Assembly: GCA_964058845.1 (NCBI GenBank)
Contig: CAXKVR010000138.1
Coordinates: 620,001 to 684,000, forward strand
Direction: 5' to 3'
Length of the DNA stretch: 64,000 bases
Origin: Carex sylvatica
Taxonomy: Eukaryota > Streptophyta > Magnoliopsida > Poales > Cyperaceae
Shown here one piece after another: positions 1 through 12,030 of this stretch. The notes beneath the pieces are model-generated. The model saw only the letters and a program-made list of their open reading frames with translations. It was not told where the DNA came from and did no database searches. A program made the position numbers and the translations under genes. Numbering within the stretch: the first letter of the stretch is position 1; each line of letters starts with the position of its first letter.

Positions 1-280
1 AAAGAATGGGATCTATGATCCATTTGTGAATAGCACCTTTGAAATCTGATAAACATCTACTACTGAATAGCAGCAGATGCCCCTGTACCACTCAGGGTGT
101 ACGTATACCAGTAAATATATAATTATACACATGGACACTTAGGGATCTTTTTTTTCCTCTCTGTTCACATTTATGTCTGGTCAGACCTTAATTACTATCT
201 TCAGTGGCCCTAACCTAGCCAAAAGACAAAAACTAAAAATAATTCAAACCAAAAAAGTATACAAAAACAGCTTTTATCAC

Positions 281-2066
281 CTCAGCTCGTTTTTTCCTTG
301 TGGCAATATGCAGAGCTGTATATCCAGCCCGATCAGGCAACATGACAATGGCTCCATCTGCCTCCACCAGCGCCTTCACAACCTCAGGACTCGTGCCTTT
401 GACTGCCATGTGCAAGGCCGTCTGGCCCTTCTTGTCAGTTCTACGAGCAAGTTGCGGGTCCTGTGTCAGCAGGGCTTTCACAATCTCGACATGGCCTTGG
501 CGTGCAGCAAAGTGTAGTGCGTTCTTGCCATTGAGCTTTGAGAGCTGGGCTGAACCAGCATCACGCGTGAGTAGGAGGTTGACCACTTCCAGGTGGCCGC
601 GAGTGGCAGCTGAGATGAGTGGGGTCACATTTGATGGGCCCAGGGTGCTGCTCAGACTCAGATCATGGTCCAGGAGGGCTCGCACAATTTCTATGTACAA
701 GGGAGAATTTATGAGGTTAAAGGTAAATGGATCCATAAAAATCCAAAATTAATATATAGTATATCCTAGTGTTAGCCAAAGAGAGATTACCGATACTGTC
801 TTGTAAAGTTTCTGCATAAAAGAGAGATCCATAATGTTTTTAATTTCTAAACTGATCAAGTAAGTCAACATGTTAGACTACAGGAAAGGTGGTCTTGTAT
901 AGTCATTTAAAGAATGCATCACCAGAAAAATATTCACATATTTTTTTCTTTATTTTTCATTTGAGGAAGTTCTTGGCATGATAATCAAGCACGTGTTAAA
1001 AACAGCCATCAGTTTAAAGATTATTGCACGTGCAAGGATAAAGAGACCTTGACCTGCCACAACCAATGTTTTCAGTTAATTAACAACCAAATGTGCTCAA
1101 ATTGACCAGGACAACTCAGAGAATCTTTTGTTATTCTATGCTAGATAAGGTCAACTGATCAATAAAGAAATTTAAAACAATCATAAAGGATGGCATAAGA
1201 TATGAAATTACCATGGTGCCCTTCTCTGCAGGCCATGTGAAACACGTCGTACCCGGACCGGTTCTTTCTGGTAAGGCTGTTTTTGTCAGAGTACTTTAGC
1301 AGCTCCAGAACTATGTCATGAAAACCCTTCTCCACCGCCAGTATAAGAGGTGTCTCGTCAACCTCGTTCAACTCGTTCACCACTGCCATTCGAATCTCTG
1401 CCACACTGGCATCAAACTCCTCTCCGGTACCAGTCATCTGCGCATCAATTTCGCTCAGTATATGTCGCACAGCCGCCACATCGCCTTTCTGTGCAGCCAA
1501 GTGAAGCTCTGTATTGTTGTGCTTCCCAGTCACCTATTATTTTATTTTATATTTTTTATTACTATTATTTACCAGCAGGTCTCCCTAGGTCTGGTTGTGC
1601 TTGTTTGACTAGTTCTTAATTGAGAGTTGAGACCAAATCAGAATCGGAACAGTGTTTTCTGATTCTTTGTTAAATCAATTGCTCTCACTTTCTAAATTCT
1701 AGAGCTAAGTCTGCCCATTTCTTTCGCATCAGTGTTAAATAGACTTTGAGTTTAAATCTTTTATCAGGCGATCAGCGCTCAGACCCTCTGATTGTATAAA
1801 ATAGGACAGTCTGTAACACTATCTCTTACCTGTTTCACGTATTTCTTCTTACTCCCAGATTGATCCATCCCCTTCCCAGAGTTGGACAGCACCAGCACGG
1901 CGGTCGGTGACGGCGACGGCGACGGGGACACAGGCGACGCCGCCTGATCTAGCCGCTTCCCGGAGCCGGACAGAACAAGAACTTTAGGCAAGGAGGGCTG
2001 GATGGGCATGTCAGGGGCTCCATCGTTGATTTCCAGCATGACTTCTGAAGAAGATTCTTTCGCCAT
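281..2066 (-). CDS. ITN1-like ankyrin-repeat membrane protein, 3' end beyond left edge
   Basis: Three exons read on the minus strand: 2066-1830, 1533-1212 and 690-281, joined through GT-AG introns that keep the frame (323 codons so far). Exon 1 starts at MAKESSSEVM and encodes a low-complexity Ser/Pro-rich head of about 75 residues. Exon 2 opens with VTGKHNNTELHLAAQ, the usual first ankyrin repeat of the ITN1/At2g31820 group, and exon 3 carries four more repeats (for example NVTPLISAATRGHLEVVNLL). The frame ends at KKRAE on a good donor, so the remaining repeat and the C-terminal PGG transmembrane domain expected for this family must lie left of position 1. Family knowledge: ITN1-type proteins are plasma-membrane ankyrin proteins linked to salt and ABA responses. 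An upstream Met at 2369 was not used because family similarity begins at 2066. Family assignment is firm; the exact orthologue is not. Confidence 0.93.
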
Positions 2067-2637
2067 GCGGGGATCGAAGAGATTGTCGAGGGGGTCGAGA
2101 TATGATCGGGTGTGATCCGAGGAGAAGCGAAACAAAACCCTACCCCCTTTGGGGTGCTGAAATGGATAGAGACATGGTCTGATTGAAAGAGGAGGAGAGA
2201 GAGAGAGAGTGGCTGGTGGGAAGGGAGGGGAAACGATACGATACGATACGCCACCTGATTGTTTAAGCGCGGTTAGTTTTACTTCTACCTTGGTCGTTGG
2301 ACTCGTAATTCGTATCCTCTGCGTTAACTTACCTTTTGAGTTCTTGCATAATGAATCCAGACCGTCCAATCCGTATTGTCACGAATAGTAAAGATGCCCA
2401 GTGCGTTTCATCTCGGACCGGATTGGCTAACATCCTGATCACACGGCCGAATACATTAACTCAAAAGTCGAGTTAATGCAGAAGATGAGGCCTCGTTGTG
2501 TGAGCTTATTAGCTCCTTGTTCTTCATAATTTTATTGAGACTAATTGTCTGGTACTATTTGCGGTACTAACCCTCAACTAGATGGTTATTTCTTGCTATA
2601 TATTAGAACACTAAATTTTGCTTATTTTGGAAAGGTT
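2067..2637. other. Upstream region of the ankyrin gene
   Basis: No gene is seen. On the plus strand it contains a GA-rich stretch near 2191-2210 and three GATAC copies near 2235-2250, both plausible leader or promoter sequence of the minus-strand ankyrin gene. The rest is unremarkable AT-rich DNA. Confidence 0.4.
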
Positions 2638-2646
2638 CACTTTATT

Positions 2647-2816
2647 GGGAATAAATCTGCTGTGATTCGAATTAGATGAACAGCTCCTGCTTTTTCAAAT
2701 CTAACTGTTCAATTTTTTCTGTGCACGCATCTCAAAATAAATTGACAGTTAGATTTGAAAAAACAGAGATTTCAGGGTACTGTTCATCTAATTCGAATCA
2801 CAGCAAATTTATTCCC
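2647..2816. mobile_element. 170-bp Mutator-like MITE with perfect 9-bp target duplication
   Basis: The outer 37 bp at each end form inverted repeats with one mismatch; both ends begin GGGAATAAAT and continue through TGTGATTCGAATTAGATG. The inverted similarity continues inward with few mismatches, so most of the element can fold into one hairpin. It is flanked by CACTTTATT at 2638-2646 and again at 2817-2825. A 9-bp duplication with long inverted repeats points to the Mutator superfamily. There is no coding capacity. Confidence 0.88.
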
Positions 2817-2965
2817 CACTTTATTACATTACAGAGTAAAATTTCACATGGAAGTTCTCTACAGTTTACAGTTGACAACACTATAAAAAACAGCTGGTGT
2901 AGATTTTCCAGACCCCAACAAAATTATCGTTTATATATAATATGTTTGACAATTGGCATAGTATG

Positions 2966-2969
<4 letters not shown>

Positions 2970-3002
<33 letters not shown>
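2970..3002. repeat. (AT)n microsatellite
   Basis: Uninterrupted AT dinucleotide run of about 33 bp between the MITE and the foldback element. Confidence 0.95.
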
Positions 3003-3005
<3 letters not shown>

Positions 3006-3499
3006 GAAATGGCGATGAATTTTCTTATCACAAATAAATATATGAAATTCGATTCATCAATTATTTAAGAAATTATTTTCAACTATAATATGATAATAAT
3101 TTTGAAGTACGAAACAGTTGTTTTTCAGAAGATTTCATGTGTGATTTTGTATGCAATTGAATAGAATGTAGAGGCTCGGATCCGACATTTTTAAAAATAC
3201 CCAAAAATAAAAATAAATTATTAAGAATAACCACGATTTGAACAAAATTTTAAAAATGCCCAAACCGTGGATTTTTTCCACGGTTTTGAATTTTTATTCA
3301 AAACCGTGGAATAAATTCACGGTTTTGAATTTTTTTCAAAACCGTGGAAAAAATTCACGGTTTTGATTAAAAATTCAAAACCGTGGATTTATTCCACGGT
3401 TCTGAATTTTTAATCAGAACCGTGGAATAAATCCACGGTTTTGGAATTTTTTTTTTTTTTTTTTTTTTTTTTTACTGGTTTGAATTTTTTTTTATGTAT

Positions 3500-3812
3500 A
3501 TATGTATATGATGTATATGTATATAATATATGTATATGTATATAATATATGTATATGTATATAATATATGTATATGTATATAATATATGTATATATGTAT
3601 ATGTATATAATATATGTATATATGTATATGTATATAATATATGTATATATGTATATGTATATAATATATGTATATATGTATATGTATATAATATATGTAT
3701 ATGTATATAATATATGTATATATGTATATGTATATAATATATGTATATATGTATATGTATATAATATATGTATATATGTATATGTATATAATATATGTAT
3801 GTATGTATATAT
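3500..3812 (+). repeat. 27-bp AT-rich tandem array in left foldback arm
   Basis: Units of 27 bp made of GTATATAATATATG plus TATATATGTATAT, about ten copies with some truncated. The array translates to a repeating MYMYIIYVY string, an artefact of the 27-bp period and not a protein. Confidence 0.85.
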
Positions 3813-4599
3813 AAATGTTCTATTTTTAGTTCATTTCAAATAATGAATTATGTACATAATTAATAAAATTTATAACCAAAATATAGCACCTATACATTTT
3901 AATTCAATTTTTATAAATTCACGGTTCTAAATTTTTATTAATTTTTTTTTTTGCACTACTAAGGTTCAAAATAAATAAAATATCCACGGTTTATTATATA
4001 TACATATACATATATTATACTATATTATATATACATATACATATATTATACTATATTATATATATACATAAAAAAAATAAACCGTGGATCTTTTATTTAT
4101 TCAAACCTTAATAGTGCAAAAAAATAAAAGCAAAAAAAAAATTGATAAAAATTCAGGACCGTGAATTTATAAAAATTGAATAAAAATGTATAGGTGCGTT
4201 ATAAATTTTTATTAATTATGTACATAATTCATTATTTGAAATGGACTAAAAATATAACATTTATATTATATTATATATACATCATCGTGTTGAACTAAAA
4301 ATTTTAACATATCTATTTTGTTGAACATATCTATTATGTTGAACATTTATATATACTATACATATATTATATTATATTATATTATATATATATACATAAA
4401 AAAATAAACCGTGGATATTTTATTTATTTTGAACCTTAGTAGTGCAAAAAAAATAAAAGCAAAAAAAAATAATAATAAAAATTTAGAACCGTGAATTTAT
4501 AAAAATTGAATTAAAATGTATAGGTGCTATATTTTGGTTATAAATTTTATTAATTATGTACATAATTCATTATTTGAAATGAACTAAAAATAGAACATT

Positions 4600-4772
4600 T
4601 ATATATACATACATACATATATTATATACATATACATATATACATATATTATATACATATACATATATACATATATTATATACATATACATATACATATA
4701 TTATATACATATACATATATACATATATTATATACATATACATATATTATATACATATACATCATATACATA
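4600..4772 (-). repeat. Mirror copy of the tandem array in right foldback arm
   Basis: The same TATATAC-rich units as in the left arm, in inverse orientation and in fewer copies, so the arms differ in array length. Confidence 0.8.
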
Positions 4773-5097
4773 TATACATAAAAAAAAATTCAAACCAGTA
4801 AAAAAAAAAAAAAAAAAAAAAAATTCCAAAACCGTGGATTTATTCCACGGTTCTGATTAAAAATTCAGAACCGTGGAATAAATCCACGGTTTTGAATTTT
4901 TAATCAAAACCGTGAATTTTTTCCACGGTTTTGAAAAAAATTCAAAACCGTGAATTTATTTCACGGTTTTGAATAAAAATTCAAAACCGTGGAAAAAATC
5001 CACGGTTTGGGCATTTTTAAAATTTTGTTCAAATCGTGGTTATTCTTAATAATTTATTTTTATTTTTGGGTATTTTTAAAAATGTCGGGGCTCGGAT

Positions 5098-6990
5098 GTT
5101 ATATTGTTAACCCAATAATAATTCAGGTTACAAGTTTTCGGGCTTTATCCAAAAGTTTGCTATAAAAGATTCTGCGTGTGTAAATAATTTAATGAAAAGT
5201 TTGTTCTTTTGTTTTTTAATGCGTTGTACACTTTTGGCCGCTTGTGGTCTCTTTTTCTCAACACACATGTGCCTTTTTCTCAACACACATGTGCTGCCCT
5301 CCAGGTTTAAAAAAAGAGAGACGATTATTACGAAAACAAAAAGATAGATTAATTGCCCTTAGAAAAGCTCAAAATTATACAAAACATGAGTAATTTTTTC
5401 GGGTCAAAAGGCTCATTTTTATTACTTCTCTCCTCGTTTAAAACTGTGTTTGATACTGCCTAGAGGTGTTCAAAACAATACAATTGTCTTTTGTGATTCT
5501 CTATCAAATTTTCACGTAGTTAACTGTGTTGTTCTTCATTATACATATATATATATTTTTTAATAAAAATTAGAGGTCAAATCACCTGACTATTTAATAT
5601 TTATAAAAAAATTCTCTCATCCAAATTTCAAACACATTATATATATTTTTAATGTTTGATAGAAGTTTATATGTTTTTAAATTCTCTACATATAAAATTT
5701 ATTTATAACATTAATTCGTTTTATAATTTCATTTTTTTCAATAAACATTTTTTTCGAGGTGAACCAAAAAATACCCTATAATTTAAAAAAAATATACAAA
5801 AGGTTGATAATTCGAGCTCATATAGAGCTTGAGCTCAATTGATCCCTATATTGAGTTCATCTCCATTTAAATAATAAATAAATTAGGATTAAAATCAACT
5901 CATTTAAATTTAATTAAAATCGACCACCCTTCTCGTTGGAGCCCTATCCGAATAAAAATCGAAAATAAATATGCTGTTATTTCTTGGAATAACAAGAATA
6001 TGTTGTTTCGATTGTAATTGCTTAAAAAAATTATATGCAAAATTCAATAAAATAAGTTTTTTTTTTATGTATGAATCTTAACGAATATTAGCGGTTGTGA
6101 TCGGAATAACTAAAAAATAACAACATATTTATTTTCATAAAAATGGACTGCTTACGTTTTTACCGAGTGGTGCTTTTACTCTGTTTAATTTTATTTTTTT
6201 AGATGAAAGATGAGGCCAACCATGTTAGTTCTAAATATTCACAATAAATTATGATCAGTTTCGGACAAAGTACTTTTCACATAAAGTGTACGTTTTAGTC
6301 GCTGAATTAAAAGTTGATTCCAATCTTTTAACATTTTATTTGGTTCGATTCAGATTCCCTAAGATATGCAATCTTGTCTGATATTTTTTTTTTTTTTAAC
6401 TTTCCACGTTTTATGTGTCAATTTATTTTCAGACTGATTTACATCAAATTTTTAGGGTTTTGATGGGATAAATACATAATAGTAAATTGAATAGTTGGAA
6501 GTATAATAAAAAATTATTCTTATAAAATATTGAGTTAACGAATTAATTTTTACACAACACAAGGACAGATTCAAAAGAAGACCCGGTGGCGGTGGCTAAG
6601 TCACTAATAAGTGATCAGGGAGAGAATCAAAGAAAGACTTTTTTCTTTATAAAGATTAAGGGGGTAAAAATTAATGGGGTAGTTGGTTGAGGTAAACATG
6701 CACAATGGCATGTCACGTATTATTCTTCTTCTTCAAAAAAATAATCAAGATTTACACATTTAGATTAAAGATGTGCAAGATGCCGATTTTCATTTACTGA
6801 AAATTAAATTCAACTGAGAGAATTGAAACCAACCAACCAATATTTTTTTGGAGAGAATTGGAGCATCGTTGATCGTTCTCTGTGATCCCTTGCTTCATCC
6901 GAGTCCAAAAATAGGCAACAGATGAAAACTCTCATCCCGGCCGGGTACCTTTACCAAATTTCGAAACTCTTCGTAAAACTTTCTCTCTGA
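5098..6990. other. Intergenic region before the pectate lyase-like gene
   Basis: No gene is seen. It contains a short duplicated block TTTTTCTCAACACACATGTG (about 5250-5293) and a degenerate SINE-like fragment near 5545-5650. The last 100 bp or so before 6991 are less AT-rich and probably form the leader of the downstream gene. Confidence 0.5.
5545..5650 (-). repeat. Degenerate SINE-like fragment
   Basis: The stretch around GACTATTTAATATTTATA resembles the tail half of the better preserved SINE at 61.1 kb, including a T-rich run at its left end. No target duplication or tRNA-like head was found. Confidence 0.3.
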
Positions 6991-9900
6991 ATGGGAGGTT
7001 GCTTCTCCCGTCTCTCCAATCGCCACGATTCCTCAGGCAACGGATATTTCCCGCCTCTATCCACCTCCGATTCCATTTCAAATCACCCGCCTCCCGCACC
7101 TCCAGCTCGAGGGCCTGACAGTGGGGTCCACGAACAGAGAGCTCCCATGGCAATGCCGTACGCACACGTGGACGCGAGCTTGCGGGCTCTAGCTGGCCAG
7201 GCCGAGGGGTTTGGTCGACACGCCATTGGAGGGGTGCACGGTTCGGTGTACCACGTCACTACCCTCGATGGTATCATTTCCTCTTGCTTTTGTATATATT
7301 TGACCAAGTTCTTCCACATTGCTTTTTAATGTGTCGCATTCTGTGCTGCGGGTTCTGCACTGCTATTCCCCTGAAATATCTTTTCGTTTCCCTGAATAAG
7401 AGGCGACGAATAAGTAAATTCCAAAGGGAATGTTAATGTTGAACCAATTGATCCAAATACTAAAATTCGGTTGCTGCATCCGTTTACAAAAAGAAGAGTT
7501 TAAAAATCCTTTAAGAATTTGCAAGACATTTTTCTGCTGTAAATGTTAATAACTAAGTAAATAGTTTCTTTTCTTTTTAATTAGATGTAACTGATTTAAA
7601 GGCAATAGAGAAGACAGCAGCTAAATGTATTGACTAATCAAAATAAATTGTGTTTCGTTAACCATTAACAATTGATACAACTATCTATTTGTATAGGATA
7701 GGTAGGTTCTCTTCCTTTGAATCTAACCTATGTTTACATCCATGTATGTGGTCCATATTTACATAATAAACCCTACTCTGTATATTTACTACATAATTAC
7801 ATCCATATAACTAGCTAAATCCAACTTTTCTCATTATTTTTTCCAATCAGAGATGAGGGGATCGTTTGACAACTTTTATTTTGACAATCTTAAAAAATAA
7901 AGTTTAATTTGAAATCCAACATTATAGGCATGATCTTTTATCCATATTTCATGTTTATAAATAAGATGAGATGTTTTGTATCTTTCACCAAACATTAAGT
8001 GACATGAAATTTCAACTGTCTGAAATTAGCGGTCCTCGATGCATCATAAAAAAAATACTTAAATTGCATGAAATTTGATTGTGAGGTTCTCTATATGCCC
8101 AACATATCTATAAATTACCTTTCAATTTTATTTGAATTTTTCTGAAAATTCATTGTCAAGATTGTCAAAATAACCATTGTCAAGTGATCCTTCCTCATTA
8201 GAGATTACTTTGGGTACATTGAGATGCCAGCCTCGGAGAAATTCTGTTCCTCATTTTTTTGGTTGTTGCTTATAGATGATGGACCTGGCTCGCTACGCGA
8301 AGGATGCCGCAGGAAAGAGCCCCTCTGGATTGTATTTGAAGTTTCGGGAACAATCCACCTTTCCTCATACTTAAGGGTATCTTCATACAAAACCATAGAT
8401 GGCAGAGGCCAGAGGGTAAAATTGACAGGCAAAGGGTTGCAGTTGAAAGAGTGTGAGCACGTGATAGTGTGCAACTTGGAGTTCGAAGGCGGGAGAGGTC
8501 ATGATGTGGACGGGATTCAAATAAAGCCTAAATCCCAGCACATTTGGATCGATAGGTGTAGCTTGAGAGATTATGATGATGGGCTGATTGATATCACCCG
8601 AGAAAGCACTGATATTACTGTCTCAAGGTAACATAGTCGACATGTTGTCATTTCTTTTAATTGAGGGATTCATTTTGGTCAGTACAACAGGTGATATTTG
8701 ATTTACTTTAGTGCGCAAAAGTTATCTAGCCTCAAACAACCCTAAATTTCATGCAATTGGCCTAAATTCAATCTGTATTGCACTTAATTCGGTGGATCTA
8801 ACTAAAGAGTTTAAAATAATGATTTAGGCATACAACTAAGGGCCTAGTTAAATTGTAGCCAGAACAATGGCTGTGCAATCTGATACCTTATCAACTTGGT
8901 CAGAAACCTTCTAATCTCTGATTAGTTTGAACTTGACAGGTGTTACTTTGCAAATCATGACAAGACAATGCTCATTGGTGCAGACAGTAGCCACATAGGC
9001 GATAGGTGCATCCGTGTCACAATACATCACTGTTGCTTTGACGGAACCCGCCAGAGGCACCCCCGGCTTCGGTTCGGCAAGGTTCATCTCTACAATAATT
9101 ATACAAGAAATTGGGGCATCTATGCTGTCTGTGCTGGTGTTGAAGCTCAGGTACTCAATGTTCTCTTTATAAACCCCTCATGTTTTTCAAATTCAACATA
9201 AGGCTGAGATTGTGTTATTTTTCAGTTCTAAATGGGAAAAAAAGACTTACTGACAATTTCATGTATTAGTCATTAGTTGGGCTACAGAAGTAGTAGGAGG
9301 TGCTTTTGGATTCACATTAAAGGGAAAGAAGAGATATCTGATTTCTTTGGAAAGGGAGGAATAAAAAATAGGAGCCTGGCATATTGAAGTGAATTACTCT
9401 GGGAATAAAAGACTTACTGACAATTTCATGTATTGGTCATTAGTTGGGCTACAGTAGTAGGAGGTTCTTTTGGATTCACAGTAAAGGGAAAGAAGAGATA
9501 TCTGATTACTTTGGATAGGGAGGAAAAAGAAAAAGAAAAAAAAAGGAGCCTGGCTTATTAAAGTGAATGACAAAATACATGGAGATTTGGAAATTTTTGA
9601 TATATTTTTGTTCTTGTACTTTGTTAACTGTTTGTCATTGCTTGTGTTCTTTGCTTTTCAGATTCTTTCTCAATGCAACATATATGAAGCAGGTGAGAAG
9701 AAAACGGTTTTCAAATACATGCCCGAGAAGGTAATTTTTATTTTAGTTTGTTAATTTTGATTAAATCTTTTTTCAAAGGAAACACAATAACTGAAGATGC
9801 TATTAATAATCTGACAAATTATGTTTTCGGAACAGGCAGCAGACAGAGAAGAGGTGATGGCTGGTTGGATCAAGTCCGAAGGGGACTTATTTCTTAATGG

Positions 9901-10060
9901 GGCCCAGCCGTCATTGCTAGATGGACCTGGGGCAGACTGCATATTCAAGGCCGAAGAGCTGTACCAGTCATGGACAAGGGAGCCCGCTTCTCATTCTCTA
10001 CAGGAAGTTCTCCAGCTATGCACAGGCTGGCAGGATACACCCAGGCCACCGGATTGCTAA
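6991..10060 (+). CDS. Pectate lyase-like protein, N-acylation motif, no signal peptide
   Basis: Five exons: 6991-7270, 8276-8627, 8940-9150, 9662-9730, 9836-10060, all GT-AG and in frame, giving 378 residues. After an N-terminal tail of about 50 residues, the protein matches the parallel beta-helix pectate lyase family of the Arabidopsis probable pectate lyase 4 type: DDGPGSLREGCRRKEPLWIV, SYKTIDGRGQ, GHDVDGIQIKP, HIWIDRCSLRDYDDGLIDIT, DKTMLIGAD, and RQRHPRLRFGKVHLYNNYT, which holds the Arg-rich catalytic loop. Family enzymes cleave pectate by beta-elimination with calcium. Instead of a secretory signal, the protein begins MGGCFSRLSNR, which fits N-myristoylation on Gly2 with a palmitoylatable Cys4. 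The predicted location is therefore cytosolic or membrane-attached rather than the cell wall, so activity on wall pectin is uncertain. Intron 3 carries a 167-bp tandem duplication. Family assignment is firm; function is inferred. Confidence 0.93.
9230..9571 (+). repeat. 167-bp tandem duplication inside intron 3
   Basis: Two head-to-tail copies about 167 bp apart, recognisable by GACTTACTGACAATTTCATG at 9244 and again at 9411, and by AAAGGGAAAGAAGAGATATC in each. The copies differ by a few substitutions and by an A-rich expansion in the second. Confidence 0.9.
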
Positions 10061-11064
10061 CTTGCAACAAAAAAACGGTTTGCTCTTTTGTTCTTTTGTA
10101 AAACGTGTAGCTTTGGTTTGAATTCAATGTAGTATATGGGAAAGCTGGAAGAAGAAGGGGTTTTGCATAGTGTATTTTACACTTTAGGGATGTTAACAAT
10201 TGAAAAACTTTTGGTTGGAACTAAAAACTTTTTTTACTGATGTTGACGTTGAAAACTTGTGTAAACTATGTAATTTTATATTGTTAACTATTAACCACAG
10301 TTTGAAATGGGAGTAGTATATGAGGTCTTGAAAACTTCTTTAGCTTCTTTTATTCTGGTTGAGCAACATGTTCTAGTTGTGTTCCATAACAAGTCTGAAA
10401 AATGATATTGGATGCAATAAATTTGAAGTTGCGTCCCTGTAGAATTTAGTAATGACATGATTAATTACTTGTTATAATGACATATTAATAATTTTTTATA
10501 AATAGGAAATACTAATGGATATCCAGGAGCGTATAGTACATTCCATGCATGTCAGAATTGGACCTCACTATTAATAACAGAAAAATGGTTGCATCCTTCT
10601 GATAAAATCATATAAAAGTTGGAAACTCAAGCTCATGTATATGTGCAAATTAAGTAAACACTGTTGCTTCTGTTGTAAAAGGATGCTGAACTTTATTTAG
10701 ACAAGAATATACAAATGATTCTTTCCTTCTAAGAGACTATTCCTCTCTGGCAAGAATGAAACCAATAACTAGATGGTACCTTACGTGAAAGAATCTTTAG
10801 TTTAGTAAGTATCGGTAGCCAAAGAGATGATTAACATTCAAAGCAGAAACGTACAATCGAAGAAGCTTCTGGCATCCACAAACGTTGGAATCATTTATTG
10901 GAAGGAAAATATTACAACGATGTCGCAGTCAACATCATTTCAATGAACGGTATATTTTCTTTATTATTTTTCCGATTTTTGTCCCCATCGGATCTCGGAA
11001 TCTCTCTCTCTCTTGTTTCAGTCTCCACCTTAATTATTCTATATTCAATATATATATATATATA
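10061..11064. other. 3' flank of pectate lyase-like gene and intergenic DNA
   Basis: The first 200 bp or so look like the gene's 3' untranslated region. The rest is AT-rich with no supported gene or repeat. Confidence 0.4.
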
Positions 11065-11479
11065 GAGTGACTAATATGCATTCCAATGTATATGAGCCGA
11101 AATACATACGTTTCAAATTTGACTTTTCAAAATTCAAAATGGTCGATCCGAACCGTTCATCTTGTTCTCCATATTAATATGTGCTTGGAGACCAAATTTT
11201 ACATTTTTCTGAATTTTTTATTATTTATTAAGTATTTTACAAAATTGTTGATCCAACGGTGGCTTAACAAAACAGTAAAATCAGCAGCCACCATTGGATC
11301 AACAATTTTGTAAAATAATTAATAAATAGTAAAAACATTCAGAAAAATGTAAAATTTGGTCTCCAAGCATATATTAATATGGAGAACAAGATGAACGGTT
11401 CGGATCGACCGTTTGAATTTTGAAAAGTCAAATTTGGACCGTATGTATTTCGGCCCATATACATTCGAATGCATATTAG

Positions 11480-11485
<6 letters not shown>
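11065..11485. mobile_element. Palindromic MITE, copy A
   Basis: The ends are inverted repeats (GAGTGACTAATATGC at left, complement of GAGAGACTAATATGC at right) that continue inward through CCGAAATACATACG, AAATTTGACTTTTC and GCTTGGAGACCAAATTTTA. The whole 421-bp unit is one imperfect palindrome centred near 11275. It lies between a (TA)n run on the left and a (TC)n(TA)n run on the right. Confidence 0.85.
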
Positions 11486-11514
<29 letters not shown>

Positions 11515-12030
11515 TTATTTTTATTATTCAGTTTATCCAGCAAAGTGTTTTATTGGAGTAGAATAAAATTTGAACTATTCGGCTTAATTATTTCAGAACT
11601 GTTCGCATCCTAAATAGCAATCATGAATTTCTCTGAATGGCTCGGATCATATAACTTGATTATTCTATAAACAATATTTTTTAGTAAATTATAATAATAT
11701 ACGATTTCCTTTCATGATGCGAAAGTGAAAGATTGAGCCAACTTGCATTACGAGCGTCACTATGAAAGAATCATAAAAATGGCTACTAGAGTTGCTCAAT
11801 TGGTTCCACACTCCAAGTTTAAAGACAAAAATGAGTCTTACAAAGACACTAGAAAGCTACTCTATATTAAAAATAGACGAATTATATATGAGACTGAAAG
11901 AACCAATATTTTGTGTATGTTTGTTTCTTATTTGCTATTTTCTCTCAATAGACACCTATTGATAGGTAGCCAAGATATTGGAATCGTAAGATTATCAGTA
12001 CATTCATGCCCTTATAATACATATAAACAC
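11486..12030. other. Intergenic DNA between MITE copies A and C
   Basis: AT-rich. A 124-codon open frame starting at 11743 has no family features and runs into the next MITE, so it is not called as a gene. Confidence 0.4.

Larger units (their letters stand above)
3182..5088. mobile_element. 1.9-kb foldback element with 9-bp target duplication
   Basis: The first and last bases are inverted repeats (CCGACATTTTTAAAAATACC at the left, its complement at the right), and GGCTCGGAT flanks the element at 3173-3181 and 5089-5097. Inverted similarity runs through almost the whole length. Each arm contains, from outside in, about 85 bp of AT-rich terminus, five short palindromic modules built on ACCGTGGA/TCCACGGT (3264-3445 and 4826-5010), an A or T run, an AT-rich 27-bp tandem array, and a segment with TATAGGTGC. 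The centre (about 4060-4390) holds a second partial copy of the right arm's inner segment, so the left arm has two possible pairing partners. No transposase or other credible ORF. The 9-bp duplication suggests mobilisation by a Mutator-like transposase; this is inference. Confidence 0.88.

Noticed and set aside
2067..2369. Upstream Met for the ankyrin gene (MDGLDSLCKN)
   Set aside because: Sequence between it and 2066 is simple GA-rich and ATACG-repeat leader without family similarity.
3568..3843. 91-codon open frame MYMYIIYVY repeated
   Set aside because: It is the translation of a 27-bp AT-rich tandem array inside the foldback element; no protein family features.
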